Source: an uncultured Clostridium sp. (GTDB taxonomy: Bacteria; Bacillota; Clostridia; TANB77; CAG-508). Taken from it: DNA of 10,807 nt. Each line of letters opens with the position of its first letter. Positions within the stretch are counted from its first letter, which is position 1. A program made the position numbers and the translations under genes. The DNA is taken from the NCBI GenBank assembly GCA_900554565.1, contig USHX01000035.1, positions 1-10,807 on the forward strand. The letters are read 5' to 3'. The notes below the pieces were generated by a model. It saw only the letters and a list, made by a program, of their open reading frames with translations, had not been told where the DNA came from and searched no databases. Positions 1 to 7,724 of the stretch are shown here, one piece after another.

Positions 1-53
1 CCGTTGGCACTGGTTCCTAAGACCAGCGCGTCTACCAGTTCCGCCACATCCGC
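1..53 (-). tRNA. tRNA-Leu(UAG), 3' part outside window
   Basis: Read on the minus strand, this is the 5' portion of a leucine tRNA: a 7-nt acceptor strand GCGGATG, TG at positions 8-9, a D-arm containing GGCGGAAC, and an anticodon arm with stem CTGGT/ACCAG around the loop CTTAGGA. The anticodon is TAG, which decodes CUA. After the anticodon stem the sequence enters the long variable arm typical of tRNA-Leu and leaves the window. It is expressed from a strong promoter just upstream, which places the transcript start about 13 nt before the mature 5' end. Confidence 0.95.
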
Positions 54-72
54 ATTTCATATGACAATTATT

Positions 73-102
73 ATTGTAGCATAAGCACACTTTCTATGTC
101 AA
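73..102 (-). promoter_or_regulatory. Promoter of tRNA-Leu
   Basis: On the minus strand, TTGACA (97-102) is separated by 18 nt from TACAAT (73-78). This is a near-consensus sigma-70/sigma-A promoter. The -10 lies 19 nt upstream of the first tRNA base, so the leader is very short, as expected for a stable RNA gene. Confidence 0.8.
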
Positions 103-192
103 GTAAAATTCATAAAAAGTTAAAAAAGTTTTGAAAATTTGTGCATTTGCAATTATTAGCTATAAAAAAGAAGCTATTATTTCTTGTTACTA

Positions 193-384
193 TTATTTAA
201 CAAAATAAAATAATAATCCACCAATTATTATAATTATGAATCCTAATATTTTTAATCCACTTGTAGCTTCGTTTTGATCTCCAAACCCAAAAAATTCCTT
301 TGTTATAATTCGCGCATCATATATTAAGATACTTCCTAAAAGCAGCATTAAGGTTGCAATTAGTTTTATTATTATCTGAAACAT
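193..384 (-). CDS. Small two-helix membrane protein, unknown function
   Basis: I do not recognise a named family. The 63-residue product has two hydrophobic segments, roughly residues 3-22 and 47-62. They flank a short polar loop with YDAR, a FFGFGDQNEA-like stretch and a conserved-looking GLKILGF. The topology is a hairpin membrane peptide. An in-frame ATG four codons upstream (at 396) would overlap the SD AAAAGGA (396-402) with no spacing, so I chose the ATG at 384, which gives 11 nt spacing. A strong promoter lies upstream at 416-444. The gene is transcribed toward tRNA-Leu with no other gene between. The polished look of the loop suggests a real conserved protein rather than chance. The function is unknown, and the start could also be at 396. 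Confidence 0.7.
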   Translation of the reverse strand: MFQIIIKLIATLMLLLGSILIYDARIITKEFFGFGDQNEATSGLKILGFIIIIIGGLLFYFVK

Positions 385-415
385 ATAAATCAACATCCTT
401 TTCTAATTCTTTATT

Positions 416-444
416 ATAATACTATTTTTACATACAAAAGTCAA
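416..444 (-). promoter_or_regulatory. Promoter of the small membrane protein
   Basis: On the minus strand, TTGACT (439-444), a 17-nt spacer and TATTAT (416-421) make a near-consensus housekeeping promoter. It lies about 30 nt upstream of the chosen start at 384, with the SD AAAAGGA between them. Confidence 0.75.
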
Positions 445-560
445 CAATAAATTATACATGTTATTACCATAAAATCGCTCAATTCCCCTTATTATTTACT
501 TTATTTGAATAAATAATAAACCTTTTCACATATTATTTTTATTGTTTTATAAATCTTACA

Positions 561-588
561 TTGCTAAAATGGAAATATTTGGTAAAAT
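561..588 (+). promoter_or_regulatory. Putative promoter of the EF-Tu-like gene
   Basis: TTGCTA (561-566), a 16-nt spacer and TAAAAT (583-588) on the plus strand, with TGG just before the -10 giving an extended -10 (TGnTAAAAT). The leader would be about 85 nt, AT-rich and without obvious structure. The rest of 397-677 shows no gene and no remnant of an EF-Tu G domain in any plus-strand frame. Confidence 0.5.
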
Positions 589-677
589 ATATTTATGAAG
601 AAAATTTATTTTCTAAAGACCAATTTAAGTAATTCTTTTATTTTTAATCTATTATTTTTAGGCAGGAGGAATTTATT

Positions 678-1265
678 ATGGACAAATTAGATTTTATTAT
701 GGAAATAGAAGGAATTAATCGCAATTCAAAACGTGGTTTAGTTGCATCTGGCAAAGTAAATAATGGTGTTGTTTGCCTTGGAGATTGTTTAGAAATTGTC
801 GGAAAAAACAATATATTAAAAACATATGTTGCAGCTATCGAAAAATTATCACAAAATCACAAAAAAGCAAGTTTTTCTACTTCAGCTGTAAGTGGAGACA
901 ATATTCAACTATTATTAACCAATAGTCGTAATGATGATATTGATATTGGACATGTTTTATCAACTCCCAAAACAGTTAGGCCTTATTCAAACTTTGAAGC
1001 TCAATTCTCTCTTTTGAATCCAAAAAGAGATGTTGAACTACTTCATTCTTCTTATTTAGAATGTTCAGTTCATTTTAGAAAAAATTCAAGTTCTAAGGCA
1101 AAACTATATTTATTAGGTGGTAAATCAAGTACTTATTTATATAATCATTTTTACATTTTATTAAAAATGGATGATACTATTATTTTTGATACTGGTTGTA
1201 AATTCGATGTTTTCTGTGGTTTAGATAAAATAGGGACAGGTACTGTAAATAAAATTATTGAATAA
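678..1265 (+). CDS. EF-Tu domains 2 and 3 homologue lacking the GTPase domain
   Basis: The 195-residue product aligns by eye over its whole length with the C-terminal two-thirds of elongation factor Tu. Residues ~5-100 match domain 2: FIMEIE for the EF-Tu F-L-PIED strand, RGLVASGKVNNGVV for RGTV-TGRVERG, GDCLEIVG, and SGDNIQLLL for AGDNIG-LLR. GHVLSTPKTVRPYSNFEAQ matches GQVLA-PG-I-PH--FEA. The remainder is a shortened, divergent domain 3 that ends GTGTVNKIIE, like the EF-Tu terminus GAGVV-KIIE. None of the GTP-binding motifs (P-loop, DxxG, NKxD) is present. It has its own near-perfect SD AGGAGGA (664-670, 8 nt from the last G to ATG), a promoter and a terminator, so it is a monocistronic gene rather than a truncated tuf. 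In EF-Tu these domains contact the aminoacyl end and T-stem of tRNA. Whether this protein binds tRNA is unknown. Homology is confident; function is not. Confidence 0.85.
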   Translation: MDKLDFIMEIEGINRNSKRGLVASGKVNNGVVCLGDCLEIVGKNNILKTYVAAIEKLSQNHKKASFSTSAVSGDNIQLLLTNSRNDDIDIGHVLSTPKTVRPYSNFEAQFSLLNPKRDVELLHSSYLECSVHFRKNSSSKAKLYLLGGKSSTYLYNHFYILLKMDDTIIFDTGCKFDVFCGLDKIGTGTVNKIIE

Positions 1266-1311
1266 ACATACTGATTAATTTATTAAATAATAGGTTACTT
1301 TAAATTTGGCC

Positions 1312-1344
1312 AAAGAGACCGCTTTTTTGCAGTCTCTTTTTATT
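1312..1344 (+). terminator. Rho-independent terminator of the EF-Tu-like gene
   Basis: AAAGAGAC (1312-1319) pairs with GTCTCTTT (1332-1339). The stem is extended inside by a GC/GC pair after one mismatch, with a six-T loop, and is followed by a T-rich tail (TTTTTATTATT). It lies 46 nt after the stop at 1265. recG ends convergently at 1353, so the same hairpin may also slow transcription from the other side, but the minus-strand exit (TTTGGCC) has no good U-tract. Confidence 0.8.
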
Positions 1345-1352
1345 ATTATAAT

Positions 1353-3443
1353 TTATATTTCTATTCTTCCCGTAAATTTATCTTCTATCAATTTTCTAAG
1401 TTTTTCATTTTTTTCTAACTCTAATTTTGGATCTTCTGCTAATATTTTCATAGCTATCCCCTGTACCATTTTTAATGTTTGAACATCTTCAAATAAATTT
1501 GCTATTTTAAATTCAGGAAGTCCATGTTGCATAGTTCCAAAAAAGTCTCCTGCCCCTCTTAGTTCAAGGTCTTTTTCAGATATTACAAATCCATCATTTG
1601 TTTCGCACATTACTTGCATTCTTTTTCTTACATTTTCACCTTTTCCTTCAAATTTTAGAACACAATAAGATTTGTATTCTCCTCTTCCTACTCTTCCACG
1701 CAATTGATGTAATGCTGCTAACCCAAATCTTTCTGCATTTTCAATTACCATTATATTTGCATTTGGTACATCCACCCCAACTTCTATTACAGTTGTTGAT
1801 ATTAATATATCTATTTCTTTGTTTTTGAATTTGTCCATTATTTCATCTTTTTCTTTTGGTTTCATTTTTCCATGTATATACTGTACTTTGTATTGTGGAA
1901 AAATCTCTTTACTGTATGTCTCATATAATTTTTCGACAGATTTTAGGTCCATTTCTTCATTTTCTTCTACTAATGGACATACTATATAAGCTTGTCTTCC
2001 TTCTTTTATTTGTTCTTCTATAAAGTGGTCTACCCTTGCTTGCATATTTTTTCCAACTGCAAATGTTTCTATCTTTTTTCTATTAGGTGGTAATTCATCT
2101 ATTATTGATATATCCAAATCTCCATATAAAATAAGTGCCAATGTACGTGGTATTGGAGTTGCTGTCATTACTAATATATCTGGATTTTTCCCTTTTTCCG
2201 CAATTCTAGTTCTCTGTTTTACTCCAAATCTATGTTGCTCATCTGTTACTACTAAACCTAATTTTTTAAATTTTACATTTTCTTCGATTAATGCATGTGT
2301 TCCAATTATTATGTCTATTTTCCCTTCTTCTAGTCTTTTTAAGATATCTTCTTTTTTCTTCTTGGTTATTCCAGACACTAGTAATTCACATTTTATACCA
2401 AATTTTTCTAACATATTATTAAAATTTTCTAAATGCTGTTTTGCTAATATCGCTGTTGGAGCCATTATTGCCGCCTGATATCCAGTTTTTACTGCTTTAT
2501 ATGCTGCGCACATTGCTACTACAGTCTTTCCAGAACCAACATCTCCTTGTAATAGCCTATTCATTGGCTTTTCTGATTCCATATTATTATCTATTTCTTC
2601 TAACACTCTCAATTGTGCTTTTGTAAGCCTAAATGGTAAGCTATTTATAACATCTGACATTTTTACATCTTTACTAAATTGTATTCCAGTTTCTTCACTT
2701 ACATAATTATTTTTCAATTCTAACAAAGCTAATTGTACAGATAATAGTTCTTCAAATACTAACCTATTTCTTGCTATATTGAAATCCTTTAGTTCATCTG
2801 GAAAATGTATATGTTTTATTGCATTGTTTATATCTTCTAGTTTATATTCTTTTGTAATATACTCTGGCAATGTTTCTTCTAAGTTCCCATATGTAATTGA
2901 AATTGCTGCTTCCATTATTTTTCTTAAATTATTTTGAGACAAGTTAAATGTTAATGGATATATCGGCACAATTCTGCCCGTATTTTGCATTTTTTCAATT
3001 CCTTCAAACACAGGTGCTGTCATCATATATTTTCCATTTTTTTTACTTATTTTCCCAAAGAATTTGTATTTATTACCTATTGCAAAAATATTTCGTAAAT
3101 ATGGTTGATTAAACCATGTTATAGTTACAGATGCTGTTTCATCTCTTATTACTAGTCTTTGCATAGTTCTTCCGCTCATTCTTACATTTGTAATTCTTCC
3201 ACATGCTACTGCTTCTATTAATACTTCTTGACCATCTTCACATTCACATATAAATTTTGGTTTGCTTCTATCTTCATATGTTCGTGGATAATATGTTATC
3301 AGGTCTTTTAATGTAAATATTCCTAATTTATTTAAAAGTAAAACTCTACTTGGGCCTACTCCCTTTATGTATTTTACATCTTTTTCTAAATCTATCATCA
3401 CTTTATATAAAGCTTTTATTAAAGCTTTATTTTCTCCTCCCAT
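1353..3443 (-). CDS. recG: ATP-dependent DNA helicase RecG
   Basis: RecG is the branch-migrating superfamily 2 helicase that rescues stalled replication forks and processes Holliday junctions. The 696-residue product shows the N-terminal segment with KYIKGVGPSR (residues 24-33) and an OB-fold wedge domain around 72-150. The helicase core has Walker A GDVGSGKT (300-307), the RecG-type DEQHRFG (401-407), TATPIPRTL (427-435) and QLRGRVGRG (580-588). The C-terminal GTMQHGLPEFKIANL block is typical of RecG. Length matches the family. It is the last gene of the lysS run, 15 nt after the phosphoesterase. The start is uncertain. No SD precedes ATG 3443, and a GGAGG sits just inside the ORF. The in-frame ATG at 3398 gives MIDLEKDVKYIKG, closer to where RecG proteins usually begin. 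Confidence 0.96.
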   Translation of the reverse strand: MGGENKALIKALYKVMIDLEKDVKYIKGVGPSRVLLLNKLGIFTLKDLITYYPRTYEDRSKPKFICECEDGQEVLIEAVACGRITNVRMSGRTMQRLVIRDETASVTITWFNQPYLRNIFAIGNKYKFFGKISKKNGKYMMTAPVFEGIEKMQNTGRIVPIYPLTFNLSQNNLRKIMEAAISITYGNLEETLPEYITKEYKLEDINNAIKHIHFPDELKDFNIARNRLVFEELLSVQLALLELKNNYVSEETGIQFSKDVKMSDVINSLPFRLTKAQLRVLEEIDNNMESEKPMNRLLQGDVGSGKTVVAMCAAYKAVKTGYQAAIMAPTAILAKQHLENFNNMLEKFGIKCELLVSGITKKKKEDILKRLEEGKIDIIIGTHALIEENVKFKKLGLVVTDEQHRFGVKQRTRIAEKGKNPDILVMTATPIPRTLALILYGDLDISIIDELPPNRKKIETFAVGKNMQARVDHFIEEQIKEGRQAYIVCPLVEENEEMDLKSVEKLYETYSKEIFPQYKVQYIHGKMKPKEKDEIMDKFKNKEIDILISTTVIEVGVDVPNANIMVIENAERFGLAALHQLRGRVGRGEYKSYCVLKFEGKGENVRKRMQVMCETNDGFVISEKDLELRGAGDFFGTMQHGLPEFKIANLFEDVQTLKMVQGIAMKILAEDPKLELEKNEKLRKLIEDKFTGRIEI

Positions 3444-3458
3444 GCGTTTATTCTTATG

Positions 3459-4166
3459 TTAGTTTATTTGTATCAATTTAAAGTCTACACCATCTGCACT
3501 TACTAATTTAAATTCAATTCCAAAGTAATTACCCTCTACCGCTTCTTGTATAGATGTACTATGTAAATGCCCATAGAAACATTTTTTTATTCCATATTTT
3601 TGCATTACTTTTACATAGTCACTCGGTTCATTTTTTGCAATATGAGAATTTATTATAGGTGGATAATGCATAAATGCTATTATTTCTTTTTCTTCACCAT
3701 ATTGTTTTTTCCCTTCATTTATTGAAAGTTCTAGTCTCATGGCTTCTCTTTTAGCTATTTTTTTGTCCTCTTCTGATTCTCCAAAACTCCATCCTCTTGT
3801 TCCTACTATGATTTTATTTTCAAATTCATATGCATTATTATAAATAAAATCTATATTTGAAAATTTTTCTTCTTCTATAAAAGTACGTAATTTATTAAGA
3901 GTTGTCCACCAATAATCATGGTTCCCCTTTAATAAAAGCTTTTTTCCTGGCAAATTATTTATGTATTCAAAGTCTAGGTCTGTATCTTTTAAATATGTGG
4001 CCCATGAAAAGTCTCCTGGTAAAACTACTAAATCTTCTTCCTTTACTTTTTTTAACCAGTCTTCTTTTATTTTTTGTTCATGATTTGTCCAGTTTTCTCC
4101 AAATATATCCATCGGTTTATTTTCTCTAAAAGATAAATGTAAATCACCTATTGTATATATTGACAT
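3459..4166 (-). CDS. Calcineurin-like metallophosphoesterase
   Basis: A 235-residue cytoplasmic phosphoesterase with the full set of dimetal-site motifs in order: GDLH (residues 7-10, Asp8/His10), GDFSW (Asp52), KGNHDYWW (Asn82-His83-Asp84), MHYPP (His167) and GHLHS (His200/His202). These are the ligands of the calcineurin-type two-metal centre, so it should be an active hydrolase. The substrate cannot be read from the sequence. There is no signal peptide. The start is supported by AAAGGAG with about 6 nt spacing before ATG 4166. It lies 19 nt downstream of tsaD and 15 nt upstream of recG, so it is probably co-transcribed with both. No truncation or odd composition is seen. I am sure of the superfamily but not of the biological role. 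Confidence 0.92.
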   Translation of the reverse strand: MSIYTIGDLHLSFRENKPMDIFGENWTNHEQKIKEDWLKKVKEEDLVVLPGDFSWATYLKDTDLDFEYINNLPGKKLLLKGNHDYWWTTLNKLRTFIEEEKFSNIDFIYNNAYEFENKIIVGTRGWSFGESEEDKKIAKREAMRLELSINEGKKQYGEEKEIIAFMHYPPIINSHIAKNEPSDYVKVMQKYGIKKCFYGHLHSTSIQEAVEGNYFGIEFKLVSADGVDFKLIQIN

Positions 4167-4185
4167 TCGTTTCTCCTTTTCTTTA

Positions 4186-5182
4186 TTATAATTTTAAATT
4201 TGGTATTGCATTTAAATTTAGTTCATCTTGTTTTCCATTTATATAGTTATAGTATCCTGCTGATGCTATCATTGCTGCATTATCTGTACATAATTTTAAA
4301 TCTGGCATATATACTTTAATTCCTTGTTCTTCTAGTTTTTTAAATTCTGCTCTTATATATGAGTTTGATGATACTCCACCTGCTAATGTTATCTTTTTCA
4401 TTCCTGTTTTTTCTATTGCTTTTATAACATTTTCCATTAGCGTTTCGGTTACATTTTTTTCAAAACTTGCACATAGGTCGGCTTTGTTTATATCTGGTGT
4501 TTTATGATGTACATTTATTACTGCCGTCTTTATTCCACTAAAGCTAAAGTCTAATGTTTCTCCATCAAAATGTGTTTTTGGAAGTTGTATATTAGGTTCT
4601 CCTTCTTTAGCTGATTTATCTACTTTTGGTCCTCCTGGATATCCTAATCCTACTACTCTTGCTACTTTATCAAAAGCTTCACCTATTGCATCATCTCGTG
4701 TTTTTCCTAATACTTCAAATTCGTTGTAACTTTTCACATTTACTATTTGAGTATTTCCACCTGACATCATTACACATAAAAATGGTGGTTCTAATTCTTT
4801 ATATGTTATATAATTTGCTGCAATATGGCCTTGTATATGGTTCACTCCTACTAGTGGTTTATTTGTCGCAAAACTTAGTGCTTTTGCATATGATAGCCCT
4901 ACTAATAATGCTCCTACTAACCCTGGACCATATGTTGGTGTTATTGCATCAATATCTTCTAGTTTTACATTTGCTTCTTCTAATGCCTTTTTTGTTACTC
5001 TAGATATTGCTTCTATATGATTTCTTGATGCAATTTCTGGAACTACTCCACCATATTTTTCATGTATTGGTATTTGTGTGTCTATTATATTTGAAAGTAT
5101 TTCTCTTCCATTTTTTACTATTGCTACTGATGTTTCATCACAGCTTGATTCTATTCCGCATTGTTAATATGTCTTTTTCCAT
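4186..5182 (-). CDS. tsaD: tRNA N6-adenosine threonylcarbamoyltransferase TsaD, with a frameshift near codon 8
   Basis: TsaD (Kae1/YgjD family) transfers the threonylcarbamoyl group to A37 of ANN-decoding tRNAs, working with TsaB, TsaE and TsaC. None of those partners is in this window. The body of the protein is intact: GIESSCDETS, YGPGLVG, the metal-binding NHIQGH (His115/His119 after repair), SGGNTQIV (140-147) and TDNAAMIA (Asp300). The natural start is ATG 5182, giving MEKDILTM, preceded by AAGGAG (5195-5200). That frame hits a stop after 14 codons, and GIESSCDET continues in another frame that has no usable start before GTG 4845. Removing one base around 5158 joins them into a normal 331-residue TsaD. 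A sequencing or assembly error is likeliest, because the gene is usually essential and has not decayed otherwise. A true mutation or programmed frameshift is possible. Confidence 0.93.
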
Positions 5183-5222
5183 TTTTGTTTTATTCTCCTT
5201 TTATTCTTTTCTAAAGCAAAGA

Positions 5223-5259
5223 GCAGGTTTTACTATCTTACTGGATAGACAAAACCTGC
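5223..5259. terminator. Strong hairpin between the M50 gene and tsaD, possible attenuator
   Basis: GCAGGTTTT (5223-5231) pairs perfectly with AAAACCTGC (5251-5259). After a small internal loop, CTATC (5233-5237) pairs with GATAG (5244-5248) around a six-base loop. It begins 13 nt after the M50 stop and ends 40 nt before the tsaD start, in the only long gap of the lysS run. On the minus strand the exit is CTCTTTGCTTT, a weak U-tract, so partial termination or an mRNA processing/stability element are both plausible. Confidence 0.5.
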
Positions 5260-5272
5260 ATTATCTTAATTA

Positions 5273-6007
5273 TTAAAATATTAATTGCCCTAAACTTAAA
5301 ATTCCAGATGTTACCCAATTTATCACTGGAGTAATAATTATTCCTGCTATTCCTGTTACCCATAATACTACAAATATAAGTGAAAATATTTGCTCATTGT
5401 TTACAAAAAATTCTTTTGCCTTGTATGGTAAAAATGGCATTATTATTTTTGAACCATCTAATGGTGGTAATGGTATTAGGTTAAATACTCCTAAACCTAT
5501 ATTAGTGCTAATAACTGAGACTATTAGTAATAATATTATTCCACCAACTGTTGAACTTAGAAAGGCAACTGATGCATATTTTTTTACTGCAAAATATATT
5601 AGTGTAAATATTATTGCAAGTAAAATGTTCATTATTGGTCCTGCAGCTGAAACAATTGCTTCACCTTTTTCCATTGATATTTTCCTTGTATAATTACGTG
5701 GATTTACGTGCACAGGTTTTCCCCAACCAAAACCAGCAAATAGTAACATTAATGTTCCTATTGGGTCTAAGTGGTCTAATGGATTTAGGCTAAGCCTTCC
5801 TTCATCTTTTGCTGTATTATCTCCTAATTTATATGCAACAAATCCATGTGCAAATTCATGAAATGTTATTGCTACTAATACTCCTGGTATACTTAAAAGT
5901 AAACTAAATAGTGCTCCTGGATTTGTTATATAATTTACAAGTGTTGTTAATACCATTATTGCTATTACAACATATACAACTCTTTTATCTAATGAAAAAT
6001 TAAACAT
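5273..6007 (-). CDS. Site-2 protease family M50 membrane metallopeptidase
   Basis: A 244-residue polytopic membrane protein of the compact, PDZ-less M50 (YwhC-like) type. The zinc motif HEFAH lies in an early helix (residues 50-54: His50, Glu51, His54). Next come NPLDHLDPIGT and FGWGKPV (~75-98), then NLIPLPPLDGSKI (176-188), whose Asp184 supplies the third ligand. Hydrophobic segments fall near 10-28, 32-52, 82-95, 117-140, 153-171 and 205-228. These are the features of intramembrane proteases that cleave substrates within or next to the bilayer. The substrate is unknown. The start is set by AAGGAGA about 6 nt before ATG 6007. It lies 17 nt after lysS, suggesting co-transcription. All key residues are present, so it should be active. 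Confidence 0.93.
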   Translation of the reverse strand: MFNFSLDKRVVYVVIAIMVLTTLVNYITNPGALFSLLLSIPGVLVAITFHEFAHGFVAYKLGDNTAKDEGRLSLNPLDHLDPIGTLMLLFAGFGWGKPVHVNPRNYTRKISMEKGEAIVSAAGPIMNILLAIIFTLIYFAVKKYASVAFLSSTVGGIILLLIVSVISTNIGLGVFNLIPLPPLDGSKIIMPFLPYKAKEFFVNNEQIFSLIFVVLWVTGIAGIIITPVINWVTSGILSLGQLIF

Positions 6008-6024
6008 TCTGTTCTCCTTCTTAT

Positions 6025-7530
6025 CTAATTAAGTGGTTTCATTGTTGGGAATAGTAATACATCTCTTATAGATGCTGCATCTGTTAGTAACATTACTAGT
6101 CTATCTATTCCTATTCCTATTCCTCCTGTTGGTGGCATTCCATATTCTAATGCTTGAATGAAGTCTTCATCCATCATTCCTGCTTCATCATCTCCGGCTT
6201 CTCTTGCTTCTACTTGTTTTTTAAATCTTTCATATTGGTCAATTGGGTCGTTTAATTCTGAGAATGCATTTCCATATTCACGTCCACCTATAAATATTTC
6301 AAATCTTTCTGTTAAACGTGGATCTTCTTTCTTTCTTTTTGCTAGTGGTGATATTTCTATTGGGTAGTCATAAATGAATGTTGGTTGTACTAGTGTTTTC
6401 TCTACATATTCATCAAAGAATAGGCTTATTACATCTCCTCTTGTTTCTTTTGTTACATCTGGTATTTCTATTCCTTTTTCTTTAGCTAGTGCAACTGCTT
6501 CTTCATCTGTTTGAATTTCATTAAAGTCTATTCCACAAGCTTCTTTTATAGAGTCTATCATTGTTATCTTTTTCCAACCTGGTGTTAGGTCTATTTCTTG
6601 TCCTTGATATGTTACTTTTGTTGTTCCTAATACCTTCATTGCACATCTTGAGAACATTTCTTCTGTTAGATCCATCATATCGTGATAATCAGCATATGCT
6701 TGGTATAATTCTATTGTTGTGAATTCTGGATTATGTCTTATGTCCATACCTTCATTTCTAAAGATTCTTCCCATTTCATATACTTTGTCATATCCACCAA
6801 CTATTAATCTTTTTAAGTTCAATTCTGTTGCAATTCTTAAATACATATCAATGTTTAGAGCGTTGTGGTGTGTTATAAATGGTTTTGCTGTTGCTCCACC
6901 TGATATTGTGTTTAACATTGGTGTATCTACTTCTAAAAATCCTTTTTCATCTAAGATTTCTCTTATTTCACGAATTATTTTGCTTCTTTTTTCAAAAGTT
7001 TCTTTTACTTCTGGATTCATTATTAAGTCTACATATCTTTGTCTATATCTTAAATCTACATCTTTTAGTCCATGGAATTTTTCTGGTAATGGTCTTAAAG
7101 ATTTTGAAAGTAATGTAACTTCTTTAGCATGTACAGATATTTCTTCTGTTCTTGTTTTGAATACAAATCCTGTAATTCCTATAAAGTCTCCTATATCATA
7201 TGTTTTAAATGCTTTATAGCTTTCTTCTCCTAAGTCATTTATACTTACATAACTTTGGATTTTTTCATCGCTATCTTGAATTGTACAAAATGATGCTTTT
7301 CCCATTATTCTTTTTGCTATTATTCTTCCTGCTACTGTTACATCTTTTTGTTCATATTTTTCATAGTTTGATTTTATTTCTCCTGCTGTTTGTGTTCTAT
7401 CAAATTTCGTTATTTGATATGGGTCTTTTCCTTCTTCTTGTAATTCTTTTAATTTATCTCTTCTTACTTGCATTAAATGATTTATGTCTAATTCTTCTGT
7501 TTGGTTATTTTGATTTTTGTTTTCTTGCAT
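6025..7530 (-). CDS. lysS: Lysyl-tRNA synthetase (class II)
   Basis: Charges tRNA-Lys with lysine using ATP, in the cytoplasm. The 501-residue length matches bacterial class II LysRS (about 490-505). Residues ~63-145 form the N-terminal anticodon-binding OB fold (VTVAGRI, SFCTIQD). The catalytic domain has motif 1 around FLEVDTPML (198-206), motif 2 FRNEGMDIRHNPEFT (257-271) and motif 3 GIGIDRLVML (472-481). IEISPLAK and GREYGNAFSELND are also characteristic of LysRS. The start is set by AAGGAG (7541-7546) with 10 nt spacing. It is the promoter-proximal gene of the run leading to the M50 peptidase, tsaD, the phosphoesterase and recG. No T-box leader is seen: the upstream transcript is only about 38 nt. 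Confidence 0.98.
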   Translation of the reverse strand: MQENKNQNNQTEELDINHLMQVRRDKLKELQEEGKDPYQITKFDRTQTAGEIKSNYEKYEQKDVTVAGRIIAKRIMGKASFCTIQDSDEKIQSYVSINDLGEESYKAFKTYDIGDFIGITGFVFKTRTEEISVHAKEVTLLSKSLRPLPEKFHGLKDVDLRYRQRYVDLIMNPEVKETFEKRSKIIREIREILDEKGFLEVDTPMLNTISGGATAKPFITHHNALNIDMYLRIATELNLKRLIVGGYDKVYEMGRIFRNEGMDIRHNPEFTTIELYQAYADYHDMMDLTEEMFSRCAMKVLGTTKVTYQGQEIDLTPGWKKITMIDSIKEACGIDFNEIQTDEEAVALAKEKGIEIPDVTKETRGDVISLFFDEYVEKTLVQPTFIYDYPIEISPLAKRKKEDPRLTERFEIFIGGREYGNAFSELNDPIDQYERFKKQVEAREAGDDEAGMMDEDFIQALEYGMPPTGGIGIGIDRLVMLLTDAASIRDVLLFPTMKPLN

Positions 7531-7574
7531 TTATAAATCTCTCCTTATTTATTTTTTATGTTAATACCTTGTAT

Positions 7575-7603
7575 ATTATATAGTAAAATGTGGAAAAAGT
7601 AAA
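7575..7603 (-). promoter_or_regulatory. Promoter of the lysS run
   Basis: On the minus strand, TTTACT (7598-7603), a 17-nt spacer and a perfect TATAAT (7575-7580). The -10 sits about 45 nt upstream of the lysS ATG, leaving a short leader that holds the SD. The rest of 7604-7732 is very AT-rich with no GC-containing hairpin, so I see no clear terminator for the pilin-like gene upstream; read-through into lysS is possible. Confidence 0.7.
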
Positions 7604-7724
7604 GGTTTCTACTCATTTCTGTTAAATCTTTTTATATTATATTTCTACTAATATTCATAATAATATATTTTTTAAATTTTTTTATATAATTTATAATTTA
7701 TTATTATACTCCTATTTTTACTAA

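Noticed and set aside
678..1265. Pseudogene fragment of tuf
   Set aside because: It has its own promoter, near-perfect SD, uninterrupted frame and terminator, and is too divergent for a recent truncation. No G-domain remnant lies upstream.
1598..1828. Plus-strand ORFs opposite recG, the phosphoesterase, tsaD, the M50 gene and lysS (for example 1598-1828, 4626-5003, 5397-5693, 6719-7219, 7209-7583)
   Set aside because: They lie antisense to well-supported genes. Several are Leu/Phe/Ile-rich in the way mirrored AT-rich coding DNA is, and none shows a recognisable motif.
4186..4845. A shorter TsaD starting at GTG 4845
   Set aside because: The reading frame continues upstream with perfect TsaD homology (GIESSCDETS onward), and no SD precedes this GTG. 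A product beginning here would lack the N-terminal nucleotide-binding region.
7531..7574. T-box riboswitch controlling lysS
   Set aside because: The promoter is about 45 nt from the ATG, leaving too little leader for a T-box, and no T-box consensus or terminator hairpin is visible.
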